Source: Conus ventricosus
Lineage: Eukaryota > Mollusca > Gastropoda > Neogastropoda > Conidae
NCBI GenBank assembly: GCA_018398815.1
Contig: JAFLJL010014851.1
Coordinates: forward strand, 1 to 64,000
DNA: 64,000 bases
Direction of reading: 5' to 3'
A program made the translations under genes and the position numbers. The notes below the pieces were generated by a model. The model searched no databases. It was not told the origin of the DNA and was given only the letters and a program-made list of their open reading frames with translations. Of this stretch, positions 43,478 to 55,258 are shown one piece after another (positions within the stretch are counted from its first letter, which is position 1; each line of letters opens with the position of its first letter).

Positions 43478-43492
43478 TTCCTGGGTATTTAT

Positions 43493-43642
43493 AATCAAAC
43501 TTGCCATTCCGGTCATCTTGAAGGATATGGATGTATTCTTTATGTATTGACAAGTTTTTCTTTTTTTACAACTAACTCATGGGGTTTGCATGTCACTGTG
43601 TGTATATGTGTATTGTGTGTGTGTGGAGGGCGGGAGGGATGG

Positions 43643-43683
<41 letters not shown>

Positions 43684-44500
43684 TTACAGAGTACTTCGTA
43701 ATCACTGTGGGTGTGGTATCGGTCACTTGGAATGAAGACGGCTGCCATTTTGCTGTAAAGTATTAAACATAATTCTATCTGTGAGCCTATTAATGTTTTT
43801 CACAACATAGAACAGAATGCTGAGATGCACTGCCTGCAGGGCTGTTAGTCTTTGGCTGTGTCATCTCTTTCGATTTTACAGACTGTGAAAATCCCAGAGA
43901 TGATTTGCGGGCTCATGCAGCAACTTTGACCTGCATTGATGATGGACTCAGCAGAATGCTGTACGGTGACGGGACTGCTGTCCTTCACTTACAAACGGCA
44001 AACTGATGCCCAAAATATATTCTAAGAGGTACTTTATGTGTCATGATATGTGTCAACTGGAGCCCTTATCTCATGCAAGAAAAGCTACTTTCAGTGATAC
44101 TTAAAAAGCTTTGCAGCTTGCAGTTATCACGTATACACAAAAGCACAAAGGAAACCATTTCCTCAACAACAAACAACTGACCTCAGTCATGGCAAGCATC
44201 CATTATACAGAGCACAAAAAATGTTGCACTGTTAATATTTGAAGCAAGCTTGGGCGATGAACATTTACAGATAGTGAACAGCCCTCTCTCTCACTCTTCA
44301 CAATCTCTATATAGAGGCTGTATGCTGATAAGGCTTTACACTAATAGCATATCCAGAACTGTAGATTCTACCTCATGACAAATTATATAGAGATGGTGTT
44401 GCTGTCACTTCTTGACAAAACCTGGTCTCTGCCACTGTGCACCAGTGTAACTTTAACTGGATAAAACCGTCCAAGAAGCATTCTTTTCCTCTCCTAATCC
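43493..44500. other. intron sequence; (GA)n microsatellite
   Basis: (GA)n at about 43648-43680. No other feature recognised. Confidence 0.5.
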
Positions 44501-44602
44501 TGGCAACTTCAGAAGATAAGATAAGATAATGTTGCTTATAGCCCAGCCGACCGCAGAGGGCCACATCAGGGCTGTCACCACGTTAAAATCAACTCACCAG
44601 TC

Positions 44603-44658
<56 letters not shown>

Positions 44659-44733
44659 TTCACACATCTCGTTAAATGACATCGTCTACAAACGAACCAG
44701 AAACTTTGTTAAAAATCCTTCTTCCGTAAAATC

Positions 44734-47700
44734 TCAAATCAGATGAAAAATGTTAATTTCTCTCAAAAACCCAAGGATCACGTCAGGCGGGACATCCCTG
44801 AACAGGATCTTCATGGACTCCGCTGTAAAATGTTTGTGTCTCACATCGTGCAAGTCCCAACACTCTAAAAGAACATGTTTCATTGTGAGTGGTGCATGAC
44901 ATGGAATGCACCACGGAGCTTCCTCACTCTTTAAAAGGTAAGAATGGGTAAAATACGAATGGCCGGTGTGCAGCCGGCACAGAAACCGTTTCCTCTTTAC
45001 GACCACCCGACGTAGATGGAGGAAGTCTTTAAGGTTTGGACGGATCTGAAAGAGTTTGTTATTCGTCTGTGTGTTCCAATCCTCCTGCCAGAGGTCTCTC
45101 ACATAATCGTTAATTTTGGGTTTCACATCTGAGCAGGGGATATAAGTGTTGGACAGTTTCTCTCTTGTGGCGTTCTTGGCTAAACGATCAACCATTTCGT
45201 TCCGCCGATGCCAACATGGCCAGGAACCCAAGCAAGAGTAATGTTGTAACCGTCCGCCTTCAACTTGCTAAAAAGTTCAAAAAAAAGTAAAAGTTCTGGA
45301 TGCTGAAGGTTGCGGCCAGCTATGGCCTCCAAAGCTGACAGCGAATCCGACAGAACCAGAAAGTCCCTCCTCGAAGAATGGGAGATTATCTTCAAAGCCA
45401 GTACTAGAGCAGTAAGTTCAGCAGAATAGACAGAAGCATCTGAATGTATATGTTCCAACAATATCTGAGAAGGAGCCCCAGGGCAGTAGGCTGCACAGGC
45501 CACTCCATCCTCAGACTTGGAACCGTCAGTGAAAACTTTTTGATAGGATGGGAATTTGGAACAGAGCTCGGCATACAAAGCCTTGTACGCCAGAGAGCTG
45601 GTAGACTCCTTACGGAAAGCTGCGAGATCAAAACGAATCTCTGGTGTGAAAAAGGTCCATGGAGGTTGATCCGGAAACTTGGAAATATCGGAAACTACTC
45701 CCAGGTCTATACCTGCATTCCGCACGTGAGGCTGCATACGAAGCCCAAACGGCGGAATACATTCGGGTTTGTTTCAAACTTACTTTGGAACGGAGGGTCA
45801 AAAACACAGTCATAGGCAGGATTCTGCGGTTCTGAGAACAGTCGGATGTAACAATTCAAAGACAGTTTCAGCCTGCGATTGGACAGTGAAGGTTCACCTG
45901 CCTCTGCGTACAGGCTGTACACAGGGGTGGTGCGGAACGCTCCAAGACAGAGACGAACCCCTTGATGGTGGATAGGGTCCAAGAGTTTGAGGTAAGATGA
46001 TCTTGCGGAGCCGTACACAGCACACGTAGTTCCAGTTTAGAACGGACCAGGGCTCTGTAGGGGTGCAACAAAGTTTTCTTATCAGCGCCCCAGTCGGTGT
46101 GTGCTACGACCCGCAGAATATTCAGTTGCCTTTTGGCAAGCAGTTTTGAGATTTTTAATATGGCTGAGAAAGTTAAGTTTTTGGTCAAAAATGACTCCCA
46201 GAAATTTGGCCTCTTTAACAGCTGGAATGGGAGATTTCCCGACGTGAAGTTCAGGATCTGGAAAAAACTGACGGAAATTATGGAAGTGAATACACTGGGT
46301 TTTTGTAGCAGAAAAGGTGAAACCGTTTTCATCCGCCCACTGATGGATTTTATCTACGCAAAGCTGGAGCCTGCGCTGGACACTCGGGTACAGGCTTCCA
46401 GTTGCGTAGACAGCAAATCATCCACAAACAATGAGCAGTCTGAACCCTGCTGAACTGATTTCACAATGTTGTTGATTTTAATACTAAAGAGGGCAGGAGA
46501 CAGTATGCTCCCCTGGGGAACACCCAACTCCTGCTCGTGGACATCAGAGAGAGTGGTGCCAACCCGGACCTGAAACTGTCGTTCTGCCACAAAATTTTGA
46601 ATAAAAGAGGAAGATGACCTCGAAAACCCAGATCGTGGAGATCATGAAGTATCTCCCGACTTCCAGGTGGTATCGTAAGCCTTCTCCAAGTCAAAGAAAA
46701 TTGCCACTGCATGCTGTCTGTTTAAAAAAGCGTTCCTAAGTGTAGATTCCAGACGAATCAAATGGTCAACTGTACTACGTTGTTTGCGGAAACCACACTG
46801 TTCTTTCGCCAAAAGGCCATCGGTTTCGAGTTTCCACATGAGCCTAGCATTGACCATTTTCTCCATCAGTTTACAGACACAGCTGGTCAAAGCTATTGGA
46901 CGTTAGTTAGAAGGATTAGAAAGATCTTTTCCAGGTTTGGGGATGGGAATAATGAGGGCTTTTCGCCAAGAGGGTGGAAAAAAACCTGTAGTCCACAAAT
47001 GGTTGTAGACCTGTAGCAGTATGTTCAGACCTTCTAGCGGAAGATGTTTCAACAGCTGATAATGGATTTCATCTATACCTGGAGAGGAATCGCTGCAAGA
47101 AAGCAAGGCAGATTTCAGCTCGTTTAACGTGAAAGGAAGATTGTAGTCTTCCATGTTGTCGGACGAAAAGTTGCAGGGTGTTTTCTTTTAGGGCTTTGTT
47201 TTTGACAAAAGTGGCTGATTTATTAGAAGAGGAGGAATTCTTTTCAATGGTTGAAGCAAGCGATTAGCAACTGCTTTCTTCTCTGTTATTAAAGAATCCG
47301 AAAACTTGAGATGGTTCACAGTGGGACAGGTGTTCTTCCCTTTGATTTTCTTAATGATGTTCCACACTTTTTTCTGGAAGATTTTGATGTCAGCCTGGAG
47401 CAGAAGCTTCTCCAGGACCGACGTTTACTGATTTTAAAAGTGTGTCTAGATTTAGCACGGAGTTTTTGATGGGCTCGAGCGTTGGGACCCGAAGGTCGTT
47501 GGTACACCTGACGCTGAGCCCGTTTTCTAACTTTGGAAATTTGTTGGCCAGTCTGAATCAAACCAGGGTGTTTTTGGCATTTGAAGTTTATCGGAAGACA
47601 CTGGAATACAAGCTTTAGCACACTTGATCACAGTGTTAGTCAGTGATTCAGCTGGGTCCGGACTCTGAAGAAAGTCAGTGTCTGGAATTCTTTAGAAATA

Positions 47701-48420
47701 GTGGTTGCAAATAGAGCCAGTTTGCTTTCTTGTAATTTAGATGTTGAGAGACAGAGACGTGTTCAGTTATGACGGGTTGTAGTAAGACAGGGAAATGGTC
47801 ACTTCCGTGCAGATCGTCATGGACAGACCACTCATAGTCCAGGACCAGCGAGGGGTCACAAACCGAAAATCTAAACACGAAAGTGAACCTGTGGAAGAAA
47901 TGGAGGTAAGTTGCAGATCCGTCGTTCAGACAACACAAATCCAAATCCGAAAGGACATCCTCAATCAGCAGACCTCTGGATGACGAACCGGTACTACCCC
48001 AAAGAGGGTTGTGACCGTTAAAGTCACCCAACAGCAAAAAAGGTCGAGGAAGTTCCCCTAACAGACTGACAAGGTCCTGACGACAAACCGGGACAGATGG
48101 AGGTAGATAAAGAGAACAGATTGTGACAGTCTTGTGGAGAGTGACTCTCGCAGCTACAGCCTGAAGGGAGGTAGACAGAGCGACAGGACTATACAACAAA
48201 GTTTTGTGAAGGAGAAGGGCAACACCGCCGACAGTCCAACGTGGATGGTTGTGCAGGTTTTGAAAGAATATTAAAGCCAGAAAGAGTAAAGGTCTTCTGG
48301 CTTTGAATTGGGTTTCTTGAAGAGCCACGACAGAAGGTTTCATAGATTGCACAGAAGCTGCAGCTCCTCGAAGTTAGAATTTAGACCCCGGATATTCCAA
48401 TGGAATATTGTATTATCCAT
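44734..48420 (-). pseudogene. LINE ORF2: APE endonuclease, reverse transcriptase, RNase H, zinc finger
   Basis: ATG at 48420 begins MDNTIFHWNIRGLNSN, the standard endonuclease start. The endonuclease continues with VVALQETQFK, LLGDFNGHNPLWG (about 48010) and GSDHFPVLL. RT shows PGIDEIHYQLLKHL (about 47060), AIFFDLEKAYDT (about 46680), GVPQGSILSPALF (about 46500) and FVDD (about 46425). RNase H shows VFTDGSKSEDG (about 45520), SAELTALVLALK (about 45400), LVLSDSLSALEA (about 45345) and LAWVPGHVGIGG (about 45220). A C-terminal CCHC-like PCHAPLTMKHVLLEC (about 44880) ends before TGA at 44734-44736. About 1,230 codons with several frameshifts. Confidence 0.88.
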
Positions 48421-48446
48421 GGTGCAGAGGGCGAAAAGGAGAGAGA

Positions 48447-49753
48447 TCAGGTCATCTCCTCCTCAACATCTGCTGCTAAAGCTGTAAATTTGTTGCTTAA
48501 TTTCACTGGACTATCTGCAGACCTGCTGGCAGACTTGCCAACAGGTGAAGTAGGTCTGGGTTTGGGAGACGGTGGAGGTTTCTTCCTTATCTCCACCATC
48601 TCCACACTGGGTTGAACTCCCTTGCCCGCACGGGCACTGGACAGAGGAGTTCGAGGTCGGGGTTTTGGTGTTTTAATCTGCCCAGCAGCAGATGTTGTAG
48701 ACTGCTGGGCAGTCTGAGGGGTGGCGGATTTTTGGCCTCCACCAGGGGCACTCACTTTGGGTTGAGAGGTGATGGACCTGCTTCCACAGAGCTGACAGTT
48801 TTTCCTTGCAATGTCTTCGAAAATGTAAAGTTATCAGTCTGACAGCAGACTGATCGAGTGGAAACTGTGGGAACTTTCCTTTTTAGCCGAAGCATAGGAA
48901 GAGGCTGTCGGCGTCTGACTGCCCACAACCTGCTTGCGGGCCTCAAAAAAGGAAATTTTCTTTTCAGTTTTGATTTCTTTGAATAGGCGGATTCCTGAAT
49001 CCAAAGATGGGCAGTTTCGTGAAGAGGAGGGATGGTTGCCACCGCAGTTAGCACCCAAAGTGCCGGATCTTGACACGGCCCATCATGGGTTGCCTTGCAG
49101 CAAACACCGCATACCTCTTGCCCTGAACAGCGGTCCCTGACTGGCCAAACTTCTGGCACCTGAAGCACCTCAACGGGGACGGAACATATAACTGAACATG
49201 AACATTCAAGTAACCAACTTTGATGACCGGAGGCAGCACAGGGTTGCAGAAGGTCAGAAGATGGGTGTTGGTGGCCACTCTCTCTGAACCTTTCTTTACT
49301 GTCACCCTGCGCACCTCCGTCACACCCTGGGATGCCAGCTCCGTCTTAATTTCTGCCTCTGATACACCAGATAATCCCTGCAGCGAATCACGCCTTTTGA
49401 TGAGTTCAACTGTTTGTGGGGAGTTACCCTGATCTCCCTGTCCACAAGTTTCTTTGCCTTCAGCAGCTGTTCAGATTGTTTTGGTGATTTACACTGAATA
49501 AGAAATGAACCATTTCCTCAACCTCTTGATGGACCGAGGGTCACTGCTAAAGCTTGAAAGCCCTTCTGTATGGGGAAAGGGCTCAGAGCTGAAAGGGGTC
49601 TTTCCTGCTCCGTCCCTTCCATCACGAGCCAGGAAGCCCAGAATCCTGTCCTCTGTCGTACCTCCATATCGGAATCACTATCTGAATCAAAATTCCCTGA
49701 AATAGGGGATGCAGCCTTCCTCTTTTTGGGGGGATTGTTTTTGAAAAAGCCAT
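48447..49753 (-). pseudogene. LINE ORF1: RNA-binding protein with zinc knuckles
   Basis: ATG at 49753 begins MAFSKTIPPK, followed by an acidic Ser/Asp stretch. A nucleic-acid binding region leads to three CCHC-type knuckles at about 49040-49180: RCFRCQKFGQ, CGVCCKATHDGPC and CANCGGNHPSSSRNC (seen in different frames because of indels). A proline/lysine-rich C terminus ends at TGA 48447-48449, 26 bp before the ORF2 start. It would coat the LINE RNA in the ribonucleoprotein particle. Confidence 0.8.
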
Positions 49754-50506
49754 GATGTATTTTATTTTATTTCATCTCTCCCTTACCCACCCACCTTGGA
49801 GTCCAACTAAGGGGCCAGGGCCAAGAAACCAATGTCTTGACCCCTTCCAGGCTTCGGGAGAGACATACGACAAACAGAAGCAACTAACCCCATCCCCCCT
49901 GATCATGCTCAACTCCCGGGACAGAGAGCTGAGCACTGCAGGGGTTCACATGGCCAGCAGGGGAACTGCTTGTCTTGACCCAGCCCCAAGAAGGGGAGCC
50001 GATTAGTACACCCGGGCCAAGTGTACTCCCTGTCTAGGAGAGGTCCGAGCCAAAGTGATGTGTTTGAGAGCACAGGCCTCCTCAAGCACTGGCCCTCTCA
50101 ATCACCAGGACCTCATTCCCCTCCGACACAGGTCGCACCGCACGGCAAACACGGCGGATCTTAAGGAGACCACAGAGAGAAAAGGAGTGTGAAAAAGAAG
50201 ACTTGAAGGGGAGACGAAGATAGAAAAGGGCCAAATAAGGGAGGCAGAAAACAAGAAAAGGAGAAAGGCGGGTTACTCTTAGTCAGGATCCTCACCCTTA
50301 GCCCATCTGACATGGGAAGCCCTACCAGGGGCATCAACTCCTTACCACGTTACGCTTAGGCCAAACAGCATCTGCACCTCTCAGGCCTAGAAGCAGTATG
50401 AAAAAACAGCCTATCTTCAAGTATTGATGCCCCCGCCAGCAGAGCCTAAGGGATCACTGGACCACGCAAACCCTCCGACCACGACAAGGTCGTAACCCCC
50501 GGAGGG
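49754..50506 (-). promoter_or_regulatory. LINE 5' UTR with presumed internal promoter
   Basis: Non-coding stretch between the 5' end of the element (50506) and ORF1. It begins on the minus strand with CCACCCTCCGGGGGTTACGA. No open frame of note. Promoter function is inferred from family knowledge. Confidence 0.45.
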
Positions 50507-50522
50507 TGGCAACTTCAGAAGA

Positions 50523-51565
50523 AATTTTTCATGAGTACTGCCGACTTCACTTTCTTCTTTATTTTTTCAAATCCAAATGGAACCAGTTTTACCATGTAAC
50601 AGACCTGATATGGCGCTATGATGTTAGGTGAGGTTATAAAGAGCATGAAATTAAAACTAGAGACTTACCGGTAGATGCTTAAAGCATGCAACTTTAACAC
50701 ATTGATGGTCTACACCAAGTATCAGAGTGGCATTATTGCAGCAGTATAACTAAAACATCTATGTGTGTCTGACAAAGATGCCACTTTTTTGTTGAAATCT
50801 CGGCACACTGTCCTCTGTGCACTTTTCAACTCTTAACTATATCTGACTAAAAAATGTCTGGGAAAAAAGGGGGAAAAATCCATACAATATGCTTATCCAA
50901 GCGTCAGACTCTCATATGCCAAACTTGTGCCTGCAGTATTTTTTCACATAAATTGGTGTCCTTAGGTAAAAACAATTTTACATTCAGCTAAAATCAATTT
51001 AACGTAATAGGATTTAGTTATACTATTTCAGCAGTTTAATAACATTTTGTAAAGTTTCAGCAATTTTAATAATCACACTTTGTAAAGCATCATTTACTCG
51101 TTGAATCATTATTGTTTACGAGTTAAACGATTATCAAAGGATGTGTGAAATCAACTACTTCCCTGACATATTGCAGCAGCTTGCTTAACTCAATGCAGTC
51201 TCAGTCTTTTAGTGAGTCTTATTTTGGCAATGTTTATCAACTTCTTACTTGCTGGAACTGGCTATGAAAAAGTCTGAACTTCAGAAATCACAGTATGTAA
51301 ATGATCTACAATATGTAGACGAATCACTGATCCCTGGTTCATGAACATGCACTTTAGCAGAGGAAAGTGAAAGCTGAGGCCTACTTTACATGATCATCCT
51401 CTATCCGCCTGTACAGCCCCCACTGGTAATCCGACGAATATCTGTGTTTTTATATATTGAATCTAAACTTCATGCAAACGTCATGTCATTATGGCATGAA
51501 AACCTGCATAGTTCATGCTGAGATACCTACATTCAGTAGCACATAATTGTTATCATGAAACTAAC
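50523..51565. other. cyclophilin intron sequence next to exon 51566-51641
   Basis: AT-rich, with no recognised repeat or gene. It begins just after the LINE target duplication and ends at the splice donor of the exon. Confidence 0.55.
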
Positions 51566-51641
51566 CAGTCTGTTTTCGCAGTGCAGAGGAAGAACTGCGA
51601 GCCATTGGTGTTGGGACCGGCATTCGCCATGGAAAGGATTC
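51566..51641 (-). CDS. cyclophilin A-like peptidyl-prolyl isomerase, penultimate coding exon
   Basis: The minus strand has an acceptor (CTGTCACAG|GA) at 51642 and a donor (GACTG|GTTAGT) at 51565, enclosing 76 bp. It reads [19 protein letters not shown] then TAKTD and the first two bases of Trp. This is the catalytic heart of cyclophilins: Ala101, Asn102, Gln111, Phe113 and Trp121 of human cyclophilin A are all present. It joins in phase to the exon at 29089-29221. Exons upstream of it must lie to the right; I found none before 64000, so they may be beyond the window. Confidence 0.92.
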
Positions 51642-51667
51642 CTGTGACAGATCCCATGGAACATTGT

Positions 51668-52045
51668 AATTCTTTATCACAATCAGCCGACAGCCCCATA
51701 TTCTACATTAATTCTTTATCACAATCAGCCGACAGCCCCATATTCTACATTAATTCTTTATCACAATCAGCCGACAGCCCCATATTCTACATTAATTCTT
51801 TATCACAATCAGCCGACAGCCCCATATTCTACATTAATTCTTTATCACAATCAGCCGACAGCCCCATATTCTACATTAATTCTTTATCACAATCAGCCGA
51901 CAGCCCCATATTCTACATTAATTCTTTATCACAATCAGCCGACAGCCCCATATTCTACATTAATTCTTTATTACAATCAGCCGACAGCCCCATATTCTAC
52001 ATTAATTCTTTATCACAATCAGCCGACAGCCCCATATTGTACATT
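51668..52045. repeat. 42 bp minisatellite, nine tandem copies
   Basis: Nine nearly identical 42 bp units (starting AATTCTTTATCACAATCAGC) run from 51668 to 52045 with only one or two changes in the eighth and ninth. The unit length is a multiple of three, so a plus-strand frame stays open with a 14-residue repeat; that frame also crosses a (TG)n tract and is not a gene. The array starts 26 bp upstream of the cyclophilin splice acceptor. Confidence 0.95.
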
Positions 52046-52142
52046 CACACTACACCACCAACATCCATCCTCCTGCCTCTCTTGTGCAGCACAGCAACAA
52101 ACCTTTCTCTACCAAGCAATTTGAAATTACTTGTCATAATGT

Positions 52143-52195
<53 letters not shown>

Positions 52196-52216
52196 ATGTG
52201 TGTGTGTGTGTGTGTG

Positions 52217-52254
<38 letters not shown>

Positions 52255-52739
52255 TGTGTGCATGTGTGTGTGTGTGTGTGTGTATGAGCGCATACATGCA
52301 TGTGTGAGTGTGTGCATTTGTATAGGCATGTGTGTGTATATGTGTGCTTGTTTGGTGTGTCTGTCTGTCTGTGCTCACACAAGTGCATAGATCTACTGTT
52401 TATTCTCCAAACTCCACTAAACCTTCCCTCACTCGCAACTCCTGAAGTAAAAGCCTAAGAAATACCATCTCACTTGCCACAAACAGATCTTGTCCCTGAA
52501 CAGAATTCTTTCATCTATGCCAGACTATACTGTGCAGGATTATATGCGGCTATCTTGCTTGGTATACTGCCTTCCGAAATGTTTAATTTTTTTAAGAACA
52601 ACAAAGAAAAATCATTTGTGATGAGCTAATGAAGATTATTGCAGATCATATAAACAGGTAACAACAAATGTTAATTTAAATGGCTCTGTTTCAGACAAAA
52701 TTAATTCCACCAGTTCATAGTAGTATGAAGTTGAACTAC
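52046..52739. other. (TG)n microsatellite and flanking intron sequence
   Basis: A long imperfect (TG)n tract spans about 52142-52350. Open frames on both strands here are repeat artefacts. Nothing else recognised up to the LINE fragment. Confidence 0.8.
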
Positions 52740-53870
52740 AAACAAGTTCATTCAAAAAATTGTTGAGAAATTTGTTTCATCTCAGCTTAAGCAATTTCTG
52801 AATGCTAACAACTTGTGGAATAAAGTTCAATCAAGTTACAGACCCTGTCAAAGTACAGAGACTGCCCTGCTGATCTTTTAATGATAAATAATGGTACAAT
52901 AACCAGGTATCAGTTGATACTCTTCTTGACTTACATTCTATCTTTTAGACTACTAACCTTAACATTCTTTTGAACAACTTCCAATGTGTTTTTGGAGGTG
53001 AGGATGAGCTCTCTGTTCTGTTCAACTTTGAATTCTGTTTACATTTGTGTAACACATCTCCACTGCCATATTGTGTCCATTGAGGCTCTGTCTTGGGCCA
53101 CATTCTCTTCATCCTCTACACACTGCCTCTCTCTGATAGCGTCAAGTGACATGCTGTTTTTCATCTACATGTTTTCTGATGACATGAACTTTATAGACCA
53201 GCCAGACCTCAGGAGATTCATGGTTGTTTAAAAACAATATGCAATGTTTTACCACAGACACTTAGGATGATACACAAAACTTCAACTTAATGAAAACAAA
53301 AGCCATTCTGACAAAAGTTTCTGGTGGAACAAACTTCCAAACTCACAATAGATTGGAAAAAGTAATAGCCTCTTTCTCAAATTCAGCCAAAAATCTGGGT
53401 GTAATACTTGATGAAATTCCAAAAATGAATGCTGAAGTCAGCAAAATATGCAAAACCGCTTATCAGAACGTACAAATGCACTAGCCATATCGCTGGTTCT
53501 CTCTCGACTAGTCTAGTGCAACGCTATACTTGTTAGGCTTCCACAGTATCTGGTGAATTGATAACAAACAGCTCGCCTCAATACTGAGGTACCAAAAAGT
53601 GAACATATCTCCCTGTTCTCTAATCTATTGGCTTCCAGTTTTTGTTTGGATCAAATTCGAGATCTGCAAGTATTACTACAACACTATAACTGGCATAATA
53701 CTGCCTTATTTCTCTGAGCTTTTTCATCTATATATCAGTCACTCTGTTCTCACCTGATGATATACCTCTCTTATCCAAAACATCTTTTTTAAAAGAAGTG
53801 TAGAGGTCTGCATGCTTTCTCTAATTGGGCCCTGCTTCATGGAGAGAGCTTACATTTTCTGTCCATTAAG
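52740..53870 (+). mobile_element. old LINE fragment (CR1/Rex1-like RT C-terminal part)
   Basis: Broken frames translate to pieces typical of the group: SSYRPCQSTETALL (about 52833-52870), GSVLGHILFILYTLPL (about 53083), FSDDMNFI (about 53175), then AKNLGVILDEIPKM (about 53386) and a 3' part ending near ELTFSVH (about 53845). Many stops; no ends found. Confidence 0.65.
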
Positions 53871-53948
53871 TTTTTTTATCAGTTTTGAATCCATGATAAA
53901 AAAAACAACTCACACTCAAAAATGCTTTTCTTCTTCCCTTCATTGATA

Positions 53949-55256
53949 TGAGGGCCACCCCGTAAGTTCTCGGATGCGCAGAAACCACTGACGTCATAAT
54001 TTCAATTTTTATATCATCATCACAAGCAATGTCATAATAGCTATGACACAAAAAATGATAAAAATCGTCAGAGCCAAATTTGTTCTAGACAGCAAAATGG
54101 ATGGCAAGGGGGACGGTTTTCAAAGTGTTGCAGAGAGCCTGTCTTGGAGAGATTTTTGTGCCATGATTTATTATGACTATCTTCAAAGGAAGTCTTTCAA
54201 GGAAAGTTTTATAAGTTTGACAAACTGTTTTGGCGACAAGGCTCCATCATTATCCACAGTCCATAGGTGGTTCAAAGAATTTCAGTTTGGTACAATGTTG
54301 TTGGAAGATCGTGACCGTTGTGGACGTCAAGTTTCAGTTACTACCGATGGAACATGAGTACAGTGAAGGCCATGATTACAGAAAATCCTCGAATCACGGA
54401 AGATGAACTCAAGGATACTCTAAACCTTTCATCAGGAAGCTTAGACCGCATTCTTCGGCACAATCTCTCTGTACGGAAGCGTTGCGCCCGTTGGGTGCCC
54501 CACCAGCTGACTGGGGAGCAGATGAGGGCTAGGGTTGAATGGTGCCAGTTTATGCTGCAAAAATTTGACGGAGGAAGATCAGATAGAGTCTCCAATATCG
54601 TCACATGTGACGAAACCTATGTTTACCAGTATGACCCCGAAACAAAGCAGCAGTCGTCAGTTTGGCTGTTTCCAGGGGAAACCCCACCCATGAAATTTAA
54701 GAGATCAAGAAGCTGCACAAAGCAAATGATTGCAGTTTTCTTCGCAAGATCCGGCCATGTGACTACTGTACCGCTTCTGGAAAGAAAGACAGTGAACGTT
54801 GAATGGTACATCAACACCTGCCTGCCAAAAGTGTTTGAGGCTTGGAGTGCACGGCGACCACGGACCGGTATCCGCCACCTACTCCTCCACCACGACAACG
54901 CCAGCGCCCACACGGCAGCTGCCACTTTAGACTTCTTGCAAGAGAACAGCGTGCAGCTCGTCACTCATCCTCCGTATTCACCTGACCTAGCCCCTTGTGA
55001 CTTCTTTTTGTTCCCTCGTTTGAAAAAACAACTGAAAGGAAAGCCGTTTGAGAGCACTGAAGATGCCCAAGCGTTTGCCGAGGGCTTGATTTCTGGTATT
55101 CCTAAGTCGGAGTGGGCTGGGGTGATGGATTCGTGGTTTAGAAGAATGGAAAAGTGCATACATGCTGATTGAGGATATTTTGAAAAGATGGGCTAGGTAA
55201 GAAATGCCAGTGTACTTCCATCTTTTCCCATCCGAGAACTTATGGGGTGGCCCTCA
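53949..55256 (+). mobile_element. mariner-family DNA transposon with TA target duplication
   Basis: Inverted repeats of 28 bp with one mismatch: TGAGGGCCACCCC at 53949 and the complement ending at 55256, each next to TA (53947-53948 and 55257-55258). 1,308 bp, a single gene on the plus strand, as for complete mariners. Confidence 0.95.
54043..55172 (+). pseudogene. mariner transposase, one frameshift
   Basis: The N-terminal helix-turn-helix region covers about 54150-54350 (SLSTVHRWFKEFQFG). A one-base frameshift near 54345-54355 separates it from the rest (STVKAMITENPRITED onward). The catalytic residues are intact: VTCDETYVYQYDP (about 54601-54640), LLHHDNASAHT (about 54885-54915) and YSPDLAPCDFFLFP (about 54976-55017), the D,D34D pattern of mariners. 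The C terminus ends MEKCIHAD at TGA. Only the single indel prevents a full-length protein, so the insertion is young, or the indel is a sequencing error. The exact start codon is uncertain. Confidence 0.92.
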
Positions 55257-55258
55257 TA

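Larger units (their letters stand above)
44517..50506 (-). mobile_element. full-length RNase H-bearing LINE (I-group-like) with 16 bp target duplication
   Basis: TGGCAACTTCAGAAGA occurs at 44501-44516 and 50507-50522, exactly bordering the element. It has a 5' UTR (about 750 bp), ORF1, ORF2 and a 3' UTR that contains, on the minus strand, an internal T run (plus strand A50, about 44607-44656) and ends in TTATCTTATCTTATC-type repeats. A second copy of the 3' end occurs at 56760-56921. The RNase H domain after RT and the zinc-knuckle ORF1 place it near the I group. ORFs carry frameshifts. Confidence 0.9.

Noticed and set aside
51668..52045. CRISPR-like array
   Set aside because: The units are contiguous with no unique spacers, in a eukaryotic intron.
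51515..52390. 291-residue plus-strand ORF
   Set aside because: It reads the complement of a cyclophilin exon, then a 42 bp minisatellite, then a (TG)n tract; frame length is a by-product of the repeats.
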